From assembly GCA_017506865.1 (NCBI GenBank), contig JAFCMP010000028.1:124001-188000 (forward strand): a stretch of 64,000 nucleotides of DNA. Reading direction: 5' to 3'. Each line of letters begins with the position of its first letter. Within the stretch, counting starts at the first letter, position 1. The notes beneath the pieces were generated by a model, which saw only the letters and a program-made list of their open reading frames with translations, searched no databases and was not told the DNA's origin. This DNA is from Tribonema minus (lineage: Eukaryota > Sar > Xanthophyceae > Tribonematales > Tribonemataceae). A program made the translations under genes and the position numbers. Shown here piece after piece: positions 46,595 to 60,100 of this stretch.

Positions 46595-49500
46595 GACGAC
46601 AGAACTTCAAGGTCCACGTCCTGCATGTGCAGTGCAAGAACATGAACTTGAAGTCTATGAAAAGAAATTGACGGCGTCTGTAATGTCATGAGAGGGAGGG
46701 GTACATGCGAGGCAACAGGCTACTAGTATCTGGTCCGAAAGGAGGATTGGTGAAGCTCACATTCTTCGCCAAGTTCAATGGTACAGCGTGTACCCCGAGT
46801 TAACCATGGAAAAGTGAAAGTTCAGTGACGTACTACGCATACCGTAAGTGTTGGTAGTTCCCTCAGGCTGTCTCAACAATTGACGGTTCATGAAGGCTAA
46901 AGTCACAAAGCACTGCAGACTAGGCTGCTGCGTTGACGCAAACTTCTCGATTGCATAGGCAACCTGGCCTCCCTTGGGCCTTTATAAATACAAGTCCATC
47001 AGTACAGCGCTGAGCCGTCCTGCAGTAACAGTTGATAAATCAAAGCATCTGGCTGAAGTAAAATAGCACCACGCCTCAAAGTCAATGGCCAGAGAAGGCA
47101 TCTTGATCTGACTTACAAGCCTGCCACTGCAGTGATGTTACTGGTATACCACTGTCGAGATCTCAGAGCGTTTGGTGACCTGGCAGCGCATTGGAGAGCT
47201 TGAAGCGTCATGCCATAATACCATACTTGAAGTACGGCATGACTTTGACTCATGGAGATCGGTGTTACAAAGGCTGGTGTACACATATGTTATGGCTGTG
47301 AAGTCTGCTGATCACAGCACGTCAAGTATTATCTAGAGCCTGTGACTTTGTCATATTGTTGCAGCCTGAGGGATAATGCGAACTACGGCAGCACTTGTAA
47401 TCCTAGGATTCAGGTCCTGATCAGTACGAGGCTCTATTTGAACGCTGTGACGCCATCATGATATTATCTTTTGGGTGCTGCAGCTTCTGGAAAAACTGTC
47501 ACAAACACAACAACAGCGCCTGGCACTTTAGGGCCCTGCATTATCTGTTGTTTCAAACAAGTTGCTCAGACAATGAATCACTCTCGACTCAGCATCTTGC
47601 TGATGATCGACTTCAACCTACTCATGGACAACTTGGTTTTGTCATTAGTTTGGAATTGAACGTAATGATTGCAAAGGTTTGGCCTGGTACTCCAGTGCTG
47701 GCAGCCTCTCATGAAGATAAAAAAATGGTCATCTGTGTGACCTTCAAACTTGAAGAAGTTTGCTTTTAAAAGATGAATCATCTGACAACACAGTTGGACC
47801 TAGAGCAAACTTCAGATGATTCAAATGCGTGAGAGGGGCTCAGGCTGCAGCGGCTGTACTGGAACGCGATTTCAGTTGCTGGTGAACTGCAATTTGACCT
47901 AGCTGATAACTTGCCAGTGTTGTTCGGGACCAATTTGAAAGAGGGACGAGAACGGGAGGCCATCTGCCCTGCCTGCCGGCGGGCCAGGAATGAAGCGGCG
48001 GCTTCAAGGTGTGGCGCACATTGCCGGGTTCTTAGGCATACTTCATCTACTGCTACGGGGCGCAACCTGGGTGAACTTGACAACGTGTGTGCGTGCTTTT
48101 AGGGTAATCGCTACAGTGACCTCGCAGGAATTGAGCCGCAAGGTTAAGGAGAGTGCTTCCAGCACGTGAACTCCTGCGTGCACCTGCAATAGTAACTTCC
48201 AAAACCTTGTCGCGTGACTGGAGCCACAGCGCGCGCTGCGGCTCCATGCTCCGCGCGATCAACTGCGGCGTGGCTGGAATCAACCGAACTCAGCCAATCG
48301 TATCACTGGTGATGCTGATTAAGGCAAACTATGCTTGGCAATGGTGAGCGCTCACCTCAGGAGCCAAGTACGAGAACCCTTGAGCAGGCGTCGCGCTCAC
48401 GCAGGCAGGCGGCAAAGTGGTACGCACAAGCTCAAGTGCAACCGGCGGATCCTTTCACTTGGCGGGGTTTTTGAATGAAGCGCGGCTGGAGTGGCACAGT
48501 GGCTGTGGCACACCGCACGTTCGTCCCAATGCTTGCATCTGGCCGTCTGCATTATCAGCCACCATTTGAACGCTACCGATTCGGAGTCTCGCTTGCGGAG
48601 TCTCGAAGTGCTGCTTGTGTACTACGTAGTACGGGCGCATCGATGGAGACTACACGCCATTCTTGGCTTGTATGGAGAAGTGCAGCATGGACATGTCGCC
48701 ATCACTTGGGCTGTTTCCCCCTCTGTGTCCCCACCGGCTGCGAGAGCTTCCGCCATGTTGCGTGCAATATTTGGCAAGCTAGGAGTAGGGCGGGGGGGGG
48801 GGGTTACTTGGCCCGATAACATCAGAAGCACATGCCGTGGTGACAGAAGGGGCAAAGCTGTTGCTTGAGGATGTGGCAGTGAAAGTTGCCAATGGGAATA
48901 CTGCAGCTGAGCACTCATAACACGACATTTTCCCAAACAGCACCATATTAACGTGTTGATATCATCATGAGGGACTGTTCCAGGCCCCTATAGGCACACA
49001 TTTGGAGCCGCATCAGCTCACTTGCCGTGGCTATAGTGAACCATACTACTTAGAGTAATATATGGATCATACAGACGTAGCACACATGGAGATGGTGCCG
49101 CCACAGGCAGCCGTGCAAGCAGTCAGTCAAGGGAGTTTTCAACATGTTGGCTATTTCAAAGTCTACCATTTGTGACACAATGTTGCTACATGAATTTACA
49201 TGGTGAGCCCACCTATACAATCGTGAACATCTCACGTGCTTGCCTGCTAGCCAGCTTCCTTGGGGCTCGGTTGGTGGGGAGCAATTGTGGTGTCAAACTC
49301 ACCCACGCCTGGACATACTGTATCTTCTTGTTCAGCCTTCATACTGTGGACCGAGCACGTTAGGCCTTCAAGAGGTACTGTACGGTGTGCCATTGATGGG
49401 TGACTGGAGCAAGCGCATGGGCATGGCAAAGAGAAAAGGTAACCACCGTAGGGGTGACGTTGATATTCAGTGGGCTGTGCATTCGTTGTGTGTGGGTGCG

Positions 49501-49866
49501 CGTGATTAATGGCAGTCAAAGTTGAAGTTGCCAGCTAGTGGCAACGCTCTCTGCGCCTGGTCAACTATGCATGAACAGCTGTGACTGCCCGCTGCCATCG
49601 CAGCACCTGCTGCTGCAGCAGCAGCGCCGGCTTTGCAGCGACGATGCCGTACACAGTGCTCAGCACCCCATGTGTCAGTGCTCCGCATCAGCCTCACATC
49701 AGCGCTCAGCATCAGCGCGCAGCATCCCCCCCCGTCCCCCCCTCACTGCACACCGCGCAAATCAACGCCCTTGCAGCAGGCACCTCTCCACCCCATGCAA
49801 CACTCCCTCTGCACCCGCTTGTGGGGCTGTTTCTGCTCTTTCTTTTTTCCTAGCATACCTACATGC
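46595..49866. other. Intergenic region, only a retroelement tail recognised
   Basis: Apart from the solo 3' tail at 46908-47005 I see no coding exon that belongs to a known family in these 3.3 kb. Open frames such as 47458-47769 (plus) and 47778-48083 (minus) lack codon or family support. Confidence 0.45.
46908..47005 (+). mobile_element. Solo 3' end of the retrotransposon
   Basis: Reverse-complement match to 15024-15120. Shared blocks include GCAGACTAGGCTGCTGCGTT, GCATAGGCAACC.GGCCTCC and TTGGGCCTTTATAAATACAA. The match starts at the ORF stop codon and carries no upstream coding, as expected for a heavily 5'-truncated LINE insertion. Confidence 0.75.
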
Positions 49867-52243
49867 CTACGCTGCCTTTTTCTTCTTCTTGCCCCCTCCG
49901 CCGCGCCCCTTGGCCGCCTTGGTTGCGGCTGCTGCTCCTGCCATCTTCTGCACGCCCTTGAACACCGGCGCGTTCTTGAGCAGGTCCGGCAGGATGATGA
50001 ACTTGATGTGGCTGCCGCGGAGGTACACCTGCGGGAGTGATCGGCAATGCGCAATGAGATACTTTTGAGGTGTTCACAAGACACAAGCAGATTCTGATTG
50101 AAAGCTGGACATCCTCCATCTGGGCTTTTTCGCGCCCCGAGCGATATCTAGATGCTACAAAGCTCAGTCCAGACGTGCAGCTTATTGACATGTAGACCTG
50201 CCTGCAGGGGTCGTCGCACCATAGCATGAAAGACTTGCGAGCAGACTAAAGCCGCACATGAGCAGCAGATGAGAGTTCGAATCACCATCCACTTTAAAGG
50301 GTTGCAAAAAGCCCATTTGTAGATACAGTCCACGTCAGAAGGTTGGCAAACGGGGCCAACGTGGTGTTGCCACATTGGTCATTTTGCGGCCGTGCGGTGG
50401 CATTTGATTATTCCCGTTGCGTATTGCTGACTTCTAAAGGTCATGTGTACCACATTCCATGAACTAGCAGTCACTAGAACGAGTGAAGGCTGATTTCGTA
50501 AGGTCATGTGTACCACATTCCAAAAACTAACAGGTACTAGAACGAGTGAAGGCACCTCAAAGACATCTCCGCCCCCCTCAGCAGTAGGTATACCGCCACA
50601 ACCGAGGCACTGAGTGTGCACGCAGCCATGACACTGCATGCGCGCAATGCGCCCATTTGTCTACTTGCTGCAGATGCTCAGAAGTGACTGCGACACTCAT
50701 GGAAGTGGTAGATAGGTACGTAGGTATCTAGCGCAGGTCGCCACAAGCTGAGCCGTGCTTCAGCATCTCTCCTGCATTCGCGCCTCGGAATAGGCAGCAC
50801 ATACCTCTATCTCTCCCTTCACTGTTTACAAGAGCAAAGATCATGTCAGACCGGGTGCCACATTTTTAGGTTGGTCCAATGGTATCTGTTTACTGTAATA
50901 ATCACACCTTCTTAGCGCCCCGAAGCGCAGTATATGCATGTATATGATGGTGTAAGTATGTATGATTGCCGTCTACTAGTCTCAACTTCACACGTCATTA
51001 TGACTGCCATGATCATTCATGGATCTAAAGTGTCATTGCCAGTGCTTGTGCGCCCACAGTATACCAGTGTGTTCCCCCCAAGAATCGACAGCCCTGGCTC
51101 AATGTATGCTCCCTTCCCCACTATGTAGTCAAGCTCCATGATGACTCTGCGCTTAGCAGGCACTCGTCCCACAGCTCGGAAAAGCAGACATACATAGCTC
51201 AGAGATCTGCCCCACTCAACTTGAGCTATGGCATCAGTAACATGGCTGAACGTTGCCACTGCAGCAGTGCTCGCCTTTGTGCTGATCGCTGCCTCTGTTC
51301 CTGTCTGTGCTCATTGCGACTCTTACCTGAACGAGGCTGTCCCCTCATGCGTCACATCTACAATGCCGGCACTCTTACTCTAGATGAGCACTGCCATATG
51401 GCATCCTGCACCATTAGTTCTGCAGCATGATATCTCCCTTGCATCGTCCGTACGGATGGTGATGGCAGCATGGTTCACAATGGCATCGTTCAACACAGTG
51501 ACCAAGCAGCGCTCACCTGTTGCTGACCGGTCAGTTGAGCGCTGTCATCACATATCAACACATCTGCTAAGGCAGCACACAGTCTGTTCTGCTGCAGATG
51601 TCGACAACAAACTCAATTTGAAAATATGAGGTTAAAACCAGGCAGCAAGTCTGCTCCAGCTTGCGGGCCCACACCATCGCGCGCTGTCACCATTTGCCCG
51701 CCATGGTGACAATGCTCATCACGGCATTGCTCATAACAGTCACTGCAGCAGCACTCACCCGCTCCAGCTTGCAGGCCCCGCACCACTTGTCGCCCCATGC
51801 CTACCCTGATTGTGACAGCGCTCAATATGACGTGATGAGAGCGCTCAACACAGCCACTGCAGCAGCGCTCACCTGCTCCAGCTCGCTGCCCACCAATCAC
51901 GAGCCATCACCCCATGCCTACCTACCTTGATGGTGACAGCGCTCAACACAGCCACTGCAGCAGCGCTCACCTGCTCCAGCTTGCTGACCCGGCCATCGCG
52001 CGCCGTCATTGTAACCTCCGTGATGAAACTAATTATTGCTCAATACTGCCACTGCAGCAGCGCTCACCTGCTCCAGCTTGCTGACCCGCCCATCGCGCGC
52101 TGTCATCGTAACCTCCGTTATGAAACTGTTCATGGTGTCCTCTGCCTCCATCAGGCGCCCCCGGTAGATCTCCCCATTCTTCATCTCTATCGTGATCACA
52201 TGGCCCTCCCCTTCGTGCAGCAGCTTTATGGGCACGCCAACAG
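49867..52243 (-). CDS. SMD3: Spliceosomal Sm protein D3 (first exon not located)
   Basis: Core Sm-ring protein of the U1, U2, U4 and U5 snRNPs. Two exons are certain: 52243-52068 ([46 protein letters not shown]) and 50028-49867 ([20 protein letters not shown], then GKKKKKAA and stop). They join in phase 0. Both Sm1 and Sm2 motifs are complete, with RGSHIKF as the RNA-binding loop. The C-terminal tail is a short Lys/Gly/Ala stretch, not the long RG-repeat tail of animal D3. Exon 52243 begins in phase, needing one extra base plus the initiator Met. The first coding exon is therefore only about four bases long, and I could not place it. The intron between the two exons contains five to six echoes of the exon end. 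Confidence 0.95.
50129..50156 (+). mobile_element. Solo copy of the transposon terminus
   Basis: CATCTGGGCTTTTTCGCGCC followed by CCGAGCG, same orientation as 14092-14120. It is inside the SmD3 intron. Confidence 0.6.
50436..50554. repeat. Two-copy tandem repeat, about 64 bp
   Basis: AAGGTCATGTGTACCACATT.CA, then CTAGAACGAGTGAAGGC, occurs twice in succession in the SmD3 intron. Confidence 0.85.
51505..52035 (-). repeat. Five to six tandem echoes of the SmD3 exon donor edge
   Basis: The real exon end at 52060-52130 (CGCTCACCTGCTCCAGCTTG, then CATCGCGCGCTGTCA) recurs at about 51966-52034, 51864-51905, 51751-51795, 51648-51700 and 51508-51545. Spacing is roughly 95-140 bp and identity decreases with distance. 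The nearest copy is about 90% identical and keeps a full GAGCAG/GTGAGC donor. Most copies retain a GTGAG-like donor (the one at 51648 has lost it), so multiple alternative 5' splice sites are available. Confidence 0.9.
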
Positions 52244-54176
52244 CTGCGCAGGCAAAGCACATAAAAGGAGGAAAGCGCCTGGGTGAGAATGACGCCATAC
52301 AGCAAGCATTTGGCTTTGAGACTGGAAAGCGGGATGCATGCAGGGGTAACAGCAGCATTGAAAGACTGACGCTGCCAATAAGGCAGAAGCGATGCGAGCT
52401 GAAAGGAGCGCTGTGCGCTGCTTGTAGGAAACATGTGGTCTGTAGAGACCTGCCTTTCCCACATGCATGGCAGGAGGCACTATTGAAGTGACACTGATGC
52501 TGCCAGAAAAAGCCCTCGCACACAGAGGCCTAAGTTGCAGCCTGAATATCCCTCATCATAAGCTGATGCGTTGGCTCCCTGTTGATCCATCAGCATGGTC
52601 ACCGTGACAAGGCAGCATCTGTGGCCCACCAACACATTTTGCAAACCATGTCGATGCAAAATGTGTACACCACACTTGAGGTTTATACTGCAACAACTTG
52701 CGCAACGCACTCCTAGAGACCGCAAATCCTCTATTAACCAGCACCGTTCATTGCTTGTCGAGAGGCAGCATTGACAGGCACAGCATTTGGTGCTGCGGCA
52801 ACATTCAGTAGGTACATAAAGCCTGGGTGTTGAGCATCACTGCTATGCAGTCATGCATCAGGGAATGTCAAGTTCCACTTGGCCCTATGGTCACTTGGGA
52901 ACCACTACTTTTGCATCAGCATGTGGGTCTATGTCATTGCTTCCATACGGCATCACAGCAGGGGTTGAACATCAAGTACCAGAACTCTGGACACTCAAGC
53001 AAACCTACAGGATAGTGATCGCCCAACAGCTGACTGCAGTAATTGCGCTGCGATTGTCACTCCGTTGGCTCAGCAAACTCCTGCTACCCGTGTACACATG
53101 ATCATGGCTTTTACTTGACATGCGGAAGTGCCTTTAGCGCCTCAGCAGTGGCAGGCACACTCGCGACGGCACCCTGTGTGCTGGAGACCTGTCGACGCCA
53201 CCTGTCGACACTGATATGGTCCCCGATGAGAGATCACAATGTGTCGTGATCCATGCATTTAACGAGGGGGCGGTGTCTGTCGACACCACCTGTCGACACT
53301 GATATGGTCCCCGATGAGAGATCACAATGTGTCGTGATCCATGCGTTGAACGAGGGGGCGGTCTCGACAGGTCTCCGCTACGTAAAAAAAGCGCACAGTT
53401 CCAATGACCAAAATGATAGTATCATCGCGCCAGCCCTTGCCCTTTGATTTGAACACCGAAGGAAGTTGTGTTGATGTGCAGCCATCACAGCTCTGCGTAA
53501 CCTGATGGATAACGCAATTCACAGATACACCTGGACATGTGCTGAGCGCTTGTGAGAAGAATGGTGGGATCCACTCTGGGGCAGCTAGGCCACCGCCAAG
53601 GTCACTGTTCCGGACTCACTTAGCATACAAGGCCTGTCTTGTCCAAATGGCCTGTCGTTCAGGACAAACTTTTAGATGATCCAATGTCATCTGTGACGAC
53701 AAGGCCGTCAGCGCAGCGCCATGGTAGTTCGTGCTGCACTGACTGTTGTGTGTAGATAGATGGGCTGGCCTGATATTGCACAGCAGTGGAGCAAAAATTG
53801 GATTTCAAGTTGGCCAGGGCGCTACAGCACATAAAATGCTGTTGATAGCTTCAATCACCTTTGCCGTCCGCCATGCCTCTGCTCCCAGGCCACTAGGCCG
53901 TCTCCACCACCGCGCGCGCTCCCTGTAGCTGCGTGCTCCACGCCGCAAAACCTGGCCTGATGCTATTCTTGAGCCCCCCGCCAAGTTTCCCCCACCAAAA
54001 GAATCCTGTGATTGCAATCAATACCTTAGATGCTCTCCCTGTCGCAGCCTTAGATCGTGAGCGCCGATCTTCCCCACGCTGCAGCTTTTCAGCCATTTCC
54101 CCCTTTGGTCATCTGCGCACTGCTCAACCTAAAAAAATCTGAGGATCGCACCAGCATTGACTTTCGTAAGGCGACC
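52244..54176. other. Divergent upstream region between SmD3 and the ThiO-like gene
   Basis: It contains the unplaced first exon of SmD3 and both promoters. A two-copy repeat lies at 53185-53375. I recognise no other coding exon. Confidence 0.45.
53185..53375. repeat. Two-copy tandem repeat, about 93 bp
   Basis: CACCTGTCGACACTGATATGG, then GAGAGATCACAATGTGTCGTG and AACGAGGGGGCGGT, is repeated almost perfectly. It includes several GTCGAC palindromes. Confidence 0.85.
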
Positions 54177-57100
54177 ATGCGATGGGCGTTGCCTGCATGC
54201 TGCGCGCTGGCGTGCCTGGCGCCGCCACATCGGAGCCGGTGCGATGCATTCGCCTTCCGTGCAGCGAGCTCTGTGCTACATGCGACTCCGCGATGTCGAC
54301 CCTCAATCCGGCGACACCAACACCACCGGCAGCGTGGGACGAGCATGATGAATGGAGGACAGATGAAAAGGGATGTGATCGTCATAGGGGGAGGGTTGGC
54401 GGGACTCAGCACTGCTGTGGAGCTGGCACGGCGCGGCAGGTGTGTGATCCTTGATAAAAATATCCACACACATCGCATCTCACGTCAGCTAGTGTGTACC
54501 GTTTTAATAGGGCTGTGGTGTGTATGCAACAGGCGTACTGCAAATCATGCTGGTGCTCACCATTGGAGTTGGTCAAGCTTGGAAGCCGACCTCAACAAGC
54601 TGCAGCCCCGCGTGCATCGAAACTCCACAGTTGAATATGTTCTCTCCGCGCTGGTGTGTGTTCACATGTTTGTCTCAGCGATGTGATTTGTTTACTGTAA
54701 TGCTTGAATTAAAGTCTTTCTGCGATGGCATGTGATGCAGTGTTGTCTAGGAAGCCCACAAAATCTCTGGCCGTATCGAAGCTCAGCCAGGAATAGCAGT
54801 TTAAACCGGGGCATTCGATTCCTATGTATATAGCTGCCCTAAGCACCTCGACTCACCTGCAAGCGCTCAATGGCTCTGCTTGCTGCTGAAAGCAACAGTG
54901 TGCTGCAGATTTGCATTTTATGTCTGCAGCCTGGGATGTTTCCTTTCTATGCTGTTGCGAGCATCAGCTGTCACCCTGGTGCAGCGAGTCTATATATATA
55001 TATATAGGTCTGAAGTGCGAACAATTGTAGTCATGTCAGTGTACCTGATCTTGGCTAGCGAAGGGTCAACTCAATCAGCAAACGCGAAGGCCACTGAGTG
55101 AACACATCAGCTGTAGTGATTTGGTCAGGCGGATTGCAGCCCGAGTGGAAAGGCACCGAAAAGCAATCATTCCTTGTTCTTCCTTGGCTGCAAATTCGGT
55201 AATGGTCAAAACAGCAGACAGCCACAGACATCAGCAATGATCATCATATACATAGTAAGTGTCATCATTGGTATGCAGGTGCATTGCAACAAGTGTCCGG
55301 CTGCTTTTGGTGTTGTCTGGGAAACCGCAGCGTGTTAATGGCTCAGCAGCAGAACCAACAAGAAGCAGGACAGAGATCGTATTTTTGCAACAGCTGTGTT
55401 TACAGATCAATCGTGGACTGACACTAGCACATGCACCTCTGACACTGCATTAGACAGCGCTAACACAGGTCTGGGGTGTACAGGCCCAGGGCTTTGATGG
55501 CTGCTGTTATGCCAGTGACATGAGGTTGGTGTCAGAGGATCATATGGCGCAGATGAACTTCAAAGCACGGCTTCGAACAATGAGTGCAGATCATTTCTGA
55601 CAACCAGGTGCAGCAGCTGAAAGTTCTCAGCGGCATGAAGTGTGCATCCTGTTACAGTTACAAAATGCCCCCCCTGAATACCACTCTTGATGGCAGGCAA
55701 GTCACGGTGCTGCGACGAGATAGGCGGGAAGCTGCGTCATACGCAGCGGGGGGTATGCTGGCGCCTCAATCGGAGCGGCTGGAGAGCGGCCACTATTTAA
55801 ATTTGTGCCTGCAGAGCAGAGCCATGTACCCGGCATGGATTGAGACCCTGGAGAGCTTGGCAGGTGCGCGGCAGTTTTGCCGGTTGTAACTGCCGTGAGC
55901 AGGCAGGAAAACAGCAGATGTTGCTTGCCCTCGTAAAGCTGCTAGGTGTCAGGCATGTTGCATTGGTTCCATGAGTCGCGTGAGCAGTTTGAAGGTGTGT
56001 TGTCATAGTGACAATAATGGTTTCTGGTATGTATTATGAAGGTACGCAGGCATGTGAGACCATTGTAAGACCGGCAAACCTCCAGGTTTACAGCGAACGG
56101 CCGCCAGGATGACGGGATCTCTGTGTACAACAGGCAAGGTTGGCGTACTTGACTTGCACAGATTATGTGGGCTCCAAAGGCGGGTGCAGCGAGGGTTAGG
56201 GCTAGGAAAAGATTTTGCGCTGCGCGCAGCCAAGTGCATTGCGCTGAGAGTTGATGTAGACTTTTGCTAGGCTGCACTTTTCGTCAGGTGTGCGCAATTG
56301 CCATGAGGGGCATCATTGAAGTTGAAGTTGAACCTAGAAACGTTTCTATGCACTGAACGCGCGAAGGCAGTAACACGTCTTGCAAGTCAGCCCCTGACGA
56401 GTACATGCACTTACCAGGTGCGCAAGTGTGATGCGGATGTGAAGGGACAGCATCCATGTTGCTGCCGTTGTCCCGACCAGGCGCGGAACTTCTTCAGTAG
56501 ATGTTCTGATGCAGCGCCTGGCAGTTCAGGTGCCTCTCGCCGCTTACCTGGTGGCGGAATGTGGGAATTGTTATGTCATCACTCCGAAAGCCCTTTGATG
56601 ACTCAACCCCAGCCTTGCAGTGGTCTGGATTGCACGTACCTGATCACACTTTCTGAAGCGTATACATCCGTCCATACTGACCACAGTAAGTGATGCAGTT
56701 ACCTGCATACCCCCGCCTGGCACTCCGCCGCCAGACACCGCCTTGCACTACGTAGTTTGGTGCACATCCGCAGTACCTGGTCACAGTTTTTGACACACAT
56801 AACTTACATACACACTAATCACACATACATGCATAACCCTGCTCCCTCTCACTCAGGCATTGGCGTAGCCCCCGGAACTCCGCCGCCAGACGCGGGGTTC
56901 TGGAGCGCAGGGGGGTTCTTGGCACCGGCTTTTGCCGGTGATGAGGTGTCAAAGTGGGTGCCCCCCCCTGAGGGAGGGCCCAGCGAATGGCTGACCGGGG
57001 AGCAGCTGCGGCAAATGGAGCCGCTAATAAGCGAGGAGGCGGTGGGGGGGTGGTGGTACCCGCAGGTATGCTTTGCAAACAAACAAACATACGTACGCCC

Positions 57101-60100
57101 TTGCCAATTTTTTATTTCACTACTTCATGGTGAAGTGGTTTGAGGTCTTGTTTTGTTCAAGTGGCTCTATGCAAGCACAAAAACATGGTTGCTGACTTGC
57201 ATTCATAAATGGTGCATGTGTATGCATCACCAATGAACACTTCAATACACAACACCTACCGAAGAGCAGTCCCGGGGCCGTGTCAACCTGTTTGACATCT
57301 GCAACAGACATACAATTTGTTGCCCATTGTCCCGTAGGCAACTCTGTGCGTATCAGGGCATCATACTACGGGCACAGAGTGTTGTCAGGTTTGGTAGAAA
57401 TCGCACAGAATACGGTGGCAGCGCGGTAGCAGTGCTCCACCCGGCCACTGCCTGGTGTCACAGTGTGTGTGTGTGTGGAAACACTGGCCGTGCAAATGGC
57501 CATGTATTTCGCACAAATTAGCAATGCGGGGTGTGGTGATTCATAATGTGATCATCAGGTGTTGAACGCATTGAAGCTGATTTTCGCTGATCTGTTTGCC
57601 ATGCATGGCATTCATTTCAGTATGCTGACTGCCTCAGAGACAAATGCATGAATGCCCTTTCGACTTGTTGCGACCAACAGCCAGGTTCTTATTAGTCAGT
57701 CGCGCATGGCAGAACATGATGACGAGATCACCAATCATAGGAAATCAATCTAGTGAAATGAGTCATTTGCAATGAGTCACTCAGCTGACTCACTCCCGTT
57801 TCCCCGCTTGGCACCAGGACATGAATGTTGACGCCAGGTGTCTATTTGACGTACTGGAGCGAGCAGCAGTGGCGGCGGGGGTGGAGGTGATGGAGGGGAC
57901 AGCTGCACGTGGCCTTGTGTACAATGCCACTGGCAAGGCTGCCGCTGCGGTGAGTCAACTTCAACTCACACTTCAACTTGGATATGTGTAGCACTGTGGT
58001 GATTGTGTTGATGCAGCTGCCGAGCCTTGAAGTCTGCAACGCATCGAGGTTGTATGATAATGTTGTGGTGCTTCTCAGTCCAGATCAGCTTCCTCACCTC
58101 TCACACTGCTGAGCAGAGCGTGCGGCGTCGTATTCTGATGCCTCCAGGTCAGTTGTAGTTCAACTTCAACTGCTACTATCTTTAGAGTACAATTTCTGAG
58201 CTTGAAATTCTCAATTGTCGTGCACAACGCCAGTGGCACAGTGAACAGCTGGTGCTGCTGCTGATAGGTGAAGTGCAAGGCGGTAACAGGGCACTCACCT
58301 GTGAGCTGTGACTGACACAGCCTGAGCGTTTATTGTATCACGAGTATCAAGTGACCTGAACCTTCAAATTGCCCTATGTTATTGCTGGTCAATGCGACAC
58401 TATGAGAAGTGTCTGCCACAACCACCTCGCTGCTGGCACAGGTGGTGCTGAGCAGTGGGCCCGCACGTGAATTGTGAACTTCAACTTCAACCGGCAACTG
58501 TACCGCAGGCGCGACTGATCACCGCCTGATCACCGATGTCACGAGCGTGACCTGGTCGTTAAATGGAATTGCCACGTGTTTTTGCTGTCACAGGTGGTTC
58601 TGAGCGATGGCCGACAGGTGAAGTGCGAGGCGGTGGTGGGTGCCATGGGGGCGTGGATGAGGGAGCTGCTGCCGGTGCCCATGACGTCGCACAAGGGGCA
58701 GATGATGGCGCTGCGCTCGCCGTCTGGCCTGCAAAAGGGTGCGTTGCTGCCTCTTCACGTCATTGATTGTGCCTCGGAGGGGGGGGGGTACATTACTGCC
58801 GTTTCGGCCCTGATTGATGACCTGGGGGGGGGGGGGGGTTGCTGCCTGGTGCAGCTGCTGATTGTGCCTCAGGGGGGCGTTGCGTTGTTGCTGCTGTTCC
58901 CCTAATCACTTCCTAGATGGGTGTCCAAGTCTTGATCGTACTCCTGATGCATGGACGATGACGAATGGAGATCAACGATGGATGCAGTTTAGGGGCCACG
59001 TCACACAGCTCTGCAGTGCATTGTCGTGACGAAGTCATGATTCATGCATGGGTAATACTTCATGAATGAGTGCATAGTGAATCAGCAAGGCATGGGTGGG
59101 GGGAAGGGGCGCAAGCGGAGAGAGGTATATTTACAAGTGTATATGTCGTGATGCCCTCTGAGCTGCCGAGCGTTGCTGCAATGCTCAGCGCTGCGCATCC
59201 TGAGCGTGCTGTATTTACAGTGATCTATTCTACTCATGAGCATCCATAGTACACAATGCGTGATGCCATGAGTGAGTGCATGCAGGACTCCTGAAGCGTG
59301 CGTAAAGCTCCGCAGCAGTATCAAACATGTATTGCCGTGCTGTTTGAACAACACTTGGGATTGATTCATTCGTTCATCAGTGGATGAGAGGATTCATGGC
59401 TCGCCCTCAGGGCCGCAGTGGGGTGCATCACAGCTGTGCGCTTCCACCTGCATTCAACTGCCTGCTTATGACGTTATGTAGCACATCCATTGATGCATGG
59501 TCAGCTGTTCTGCCACGCGCTGTGGCTTTTACGAACAACACTCTCAAGCATGAACTATTATGTAACTGCCAGTGCCCTTGCGTGATCTGTTACAAACTGT
59601 TGCGTAACTGCCGATGCCCTGCGCAGCCATACCGGGACGCGTGCTGTTTGCGGAGGATGCGTACATCATCCCCAAGCGGGACGGGCGTGTGGTGGTAGGC
59701 GCCACTGTGGAGCGCGATGACTGGTCGCTGCACACCACGCCAGCAGGCAAGGGGTATGCATGTATATGTCTGTATAGTATGTACAACGCTCGCCGTGCTC
59801 ACTATGTACTCACTTTGGTGCACGCTCCCTACCAATGATGCTGGCTTGCAGAAGGGGTATGCATTGGGAATTTACTTCGATGTATGTACATATGTATTAC
59901 GCTCATAGTGCTCGTTACATACCTGTAGGTTTGTGCGTGTGTGAGCGCTACAACTTGTCGCTGTTCATGTAGGTGCTATTGTGTATGTATGTGTGTCTGT
60001 ACTACTATGTGCCTGCTTTGAGTACTGATTGTGCAGCGTGAAGCGGATATTGCACACCACGCTAGCAGGCAATGCAAGAACCCCGCAGGTGTGTGTACAT

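Noticed and set aside
59753-59755. GT donor at the end of ThiO exon 6
   Set aside because: The GTATGC donor leaves phase 2, which does not fit the acceptor at 60697. The GC donor seven bases earlier gives a clean join.
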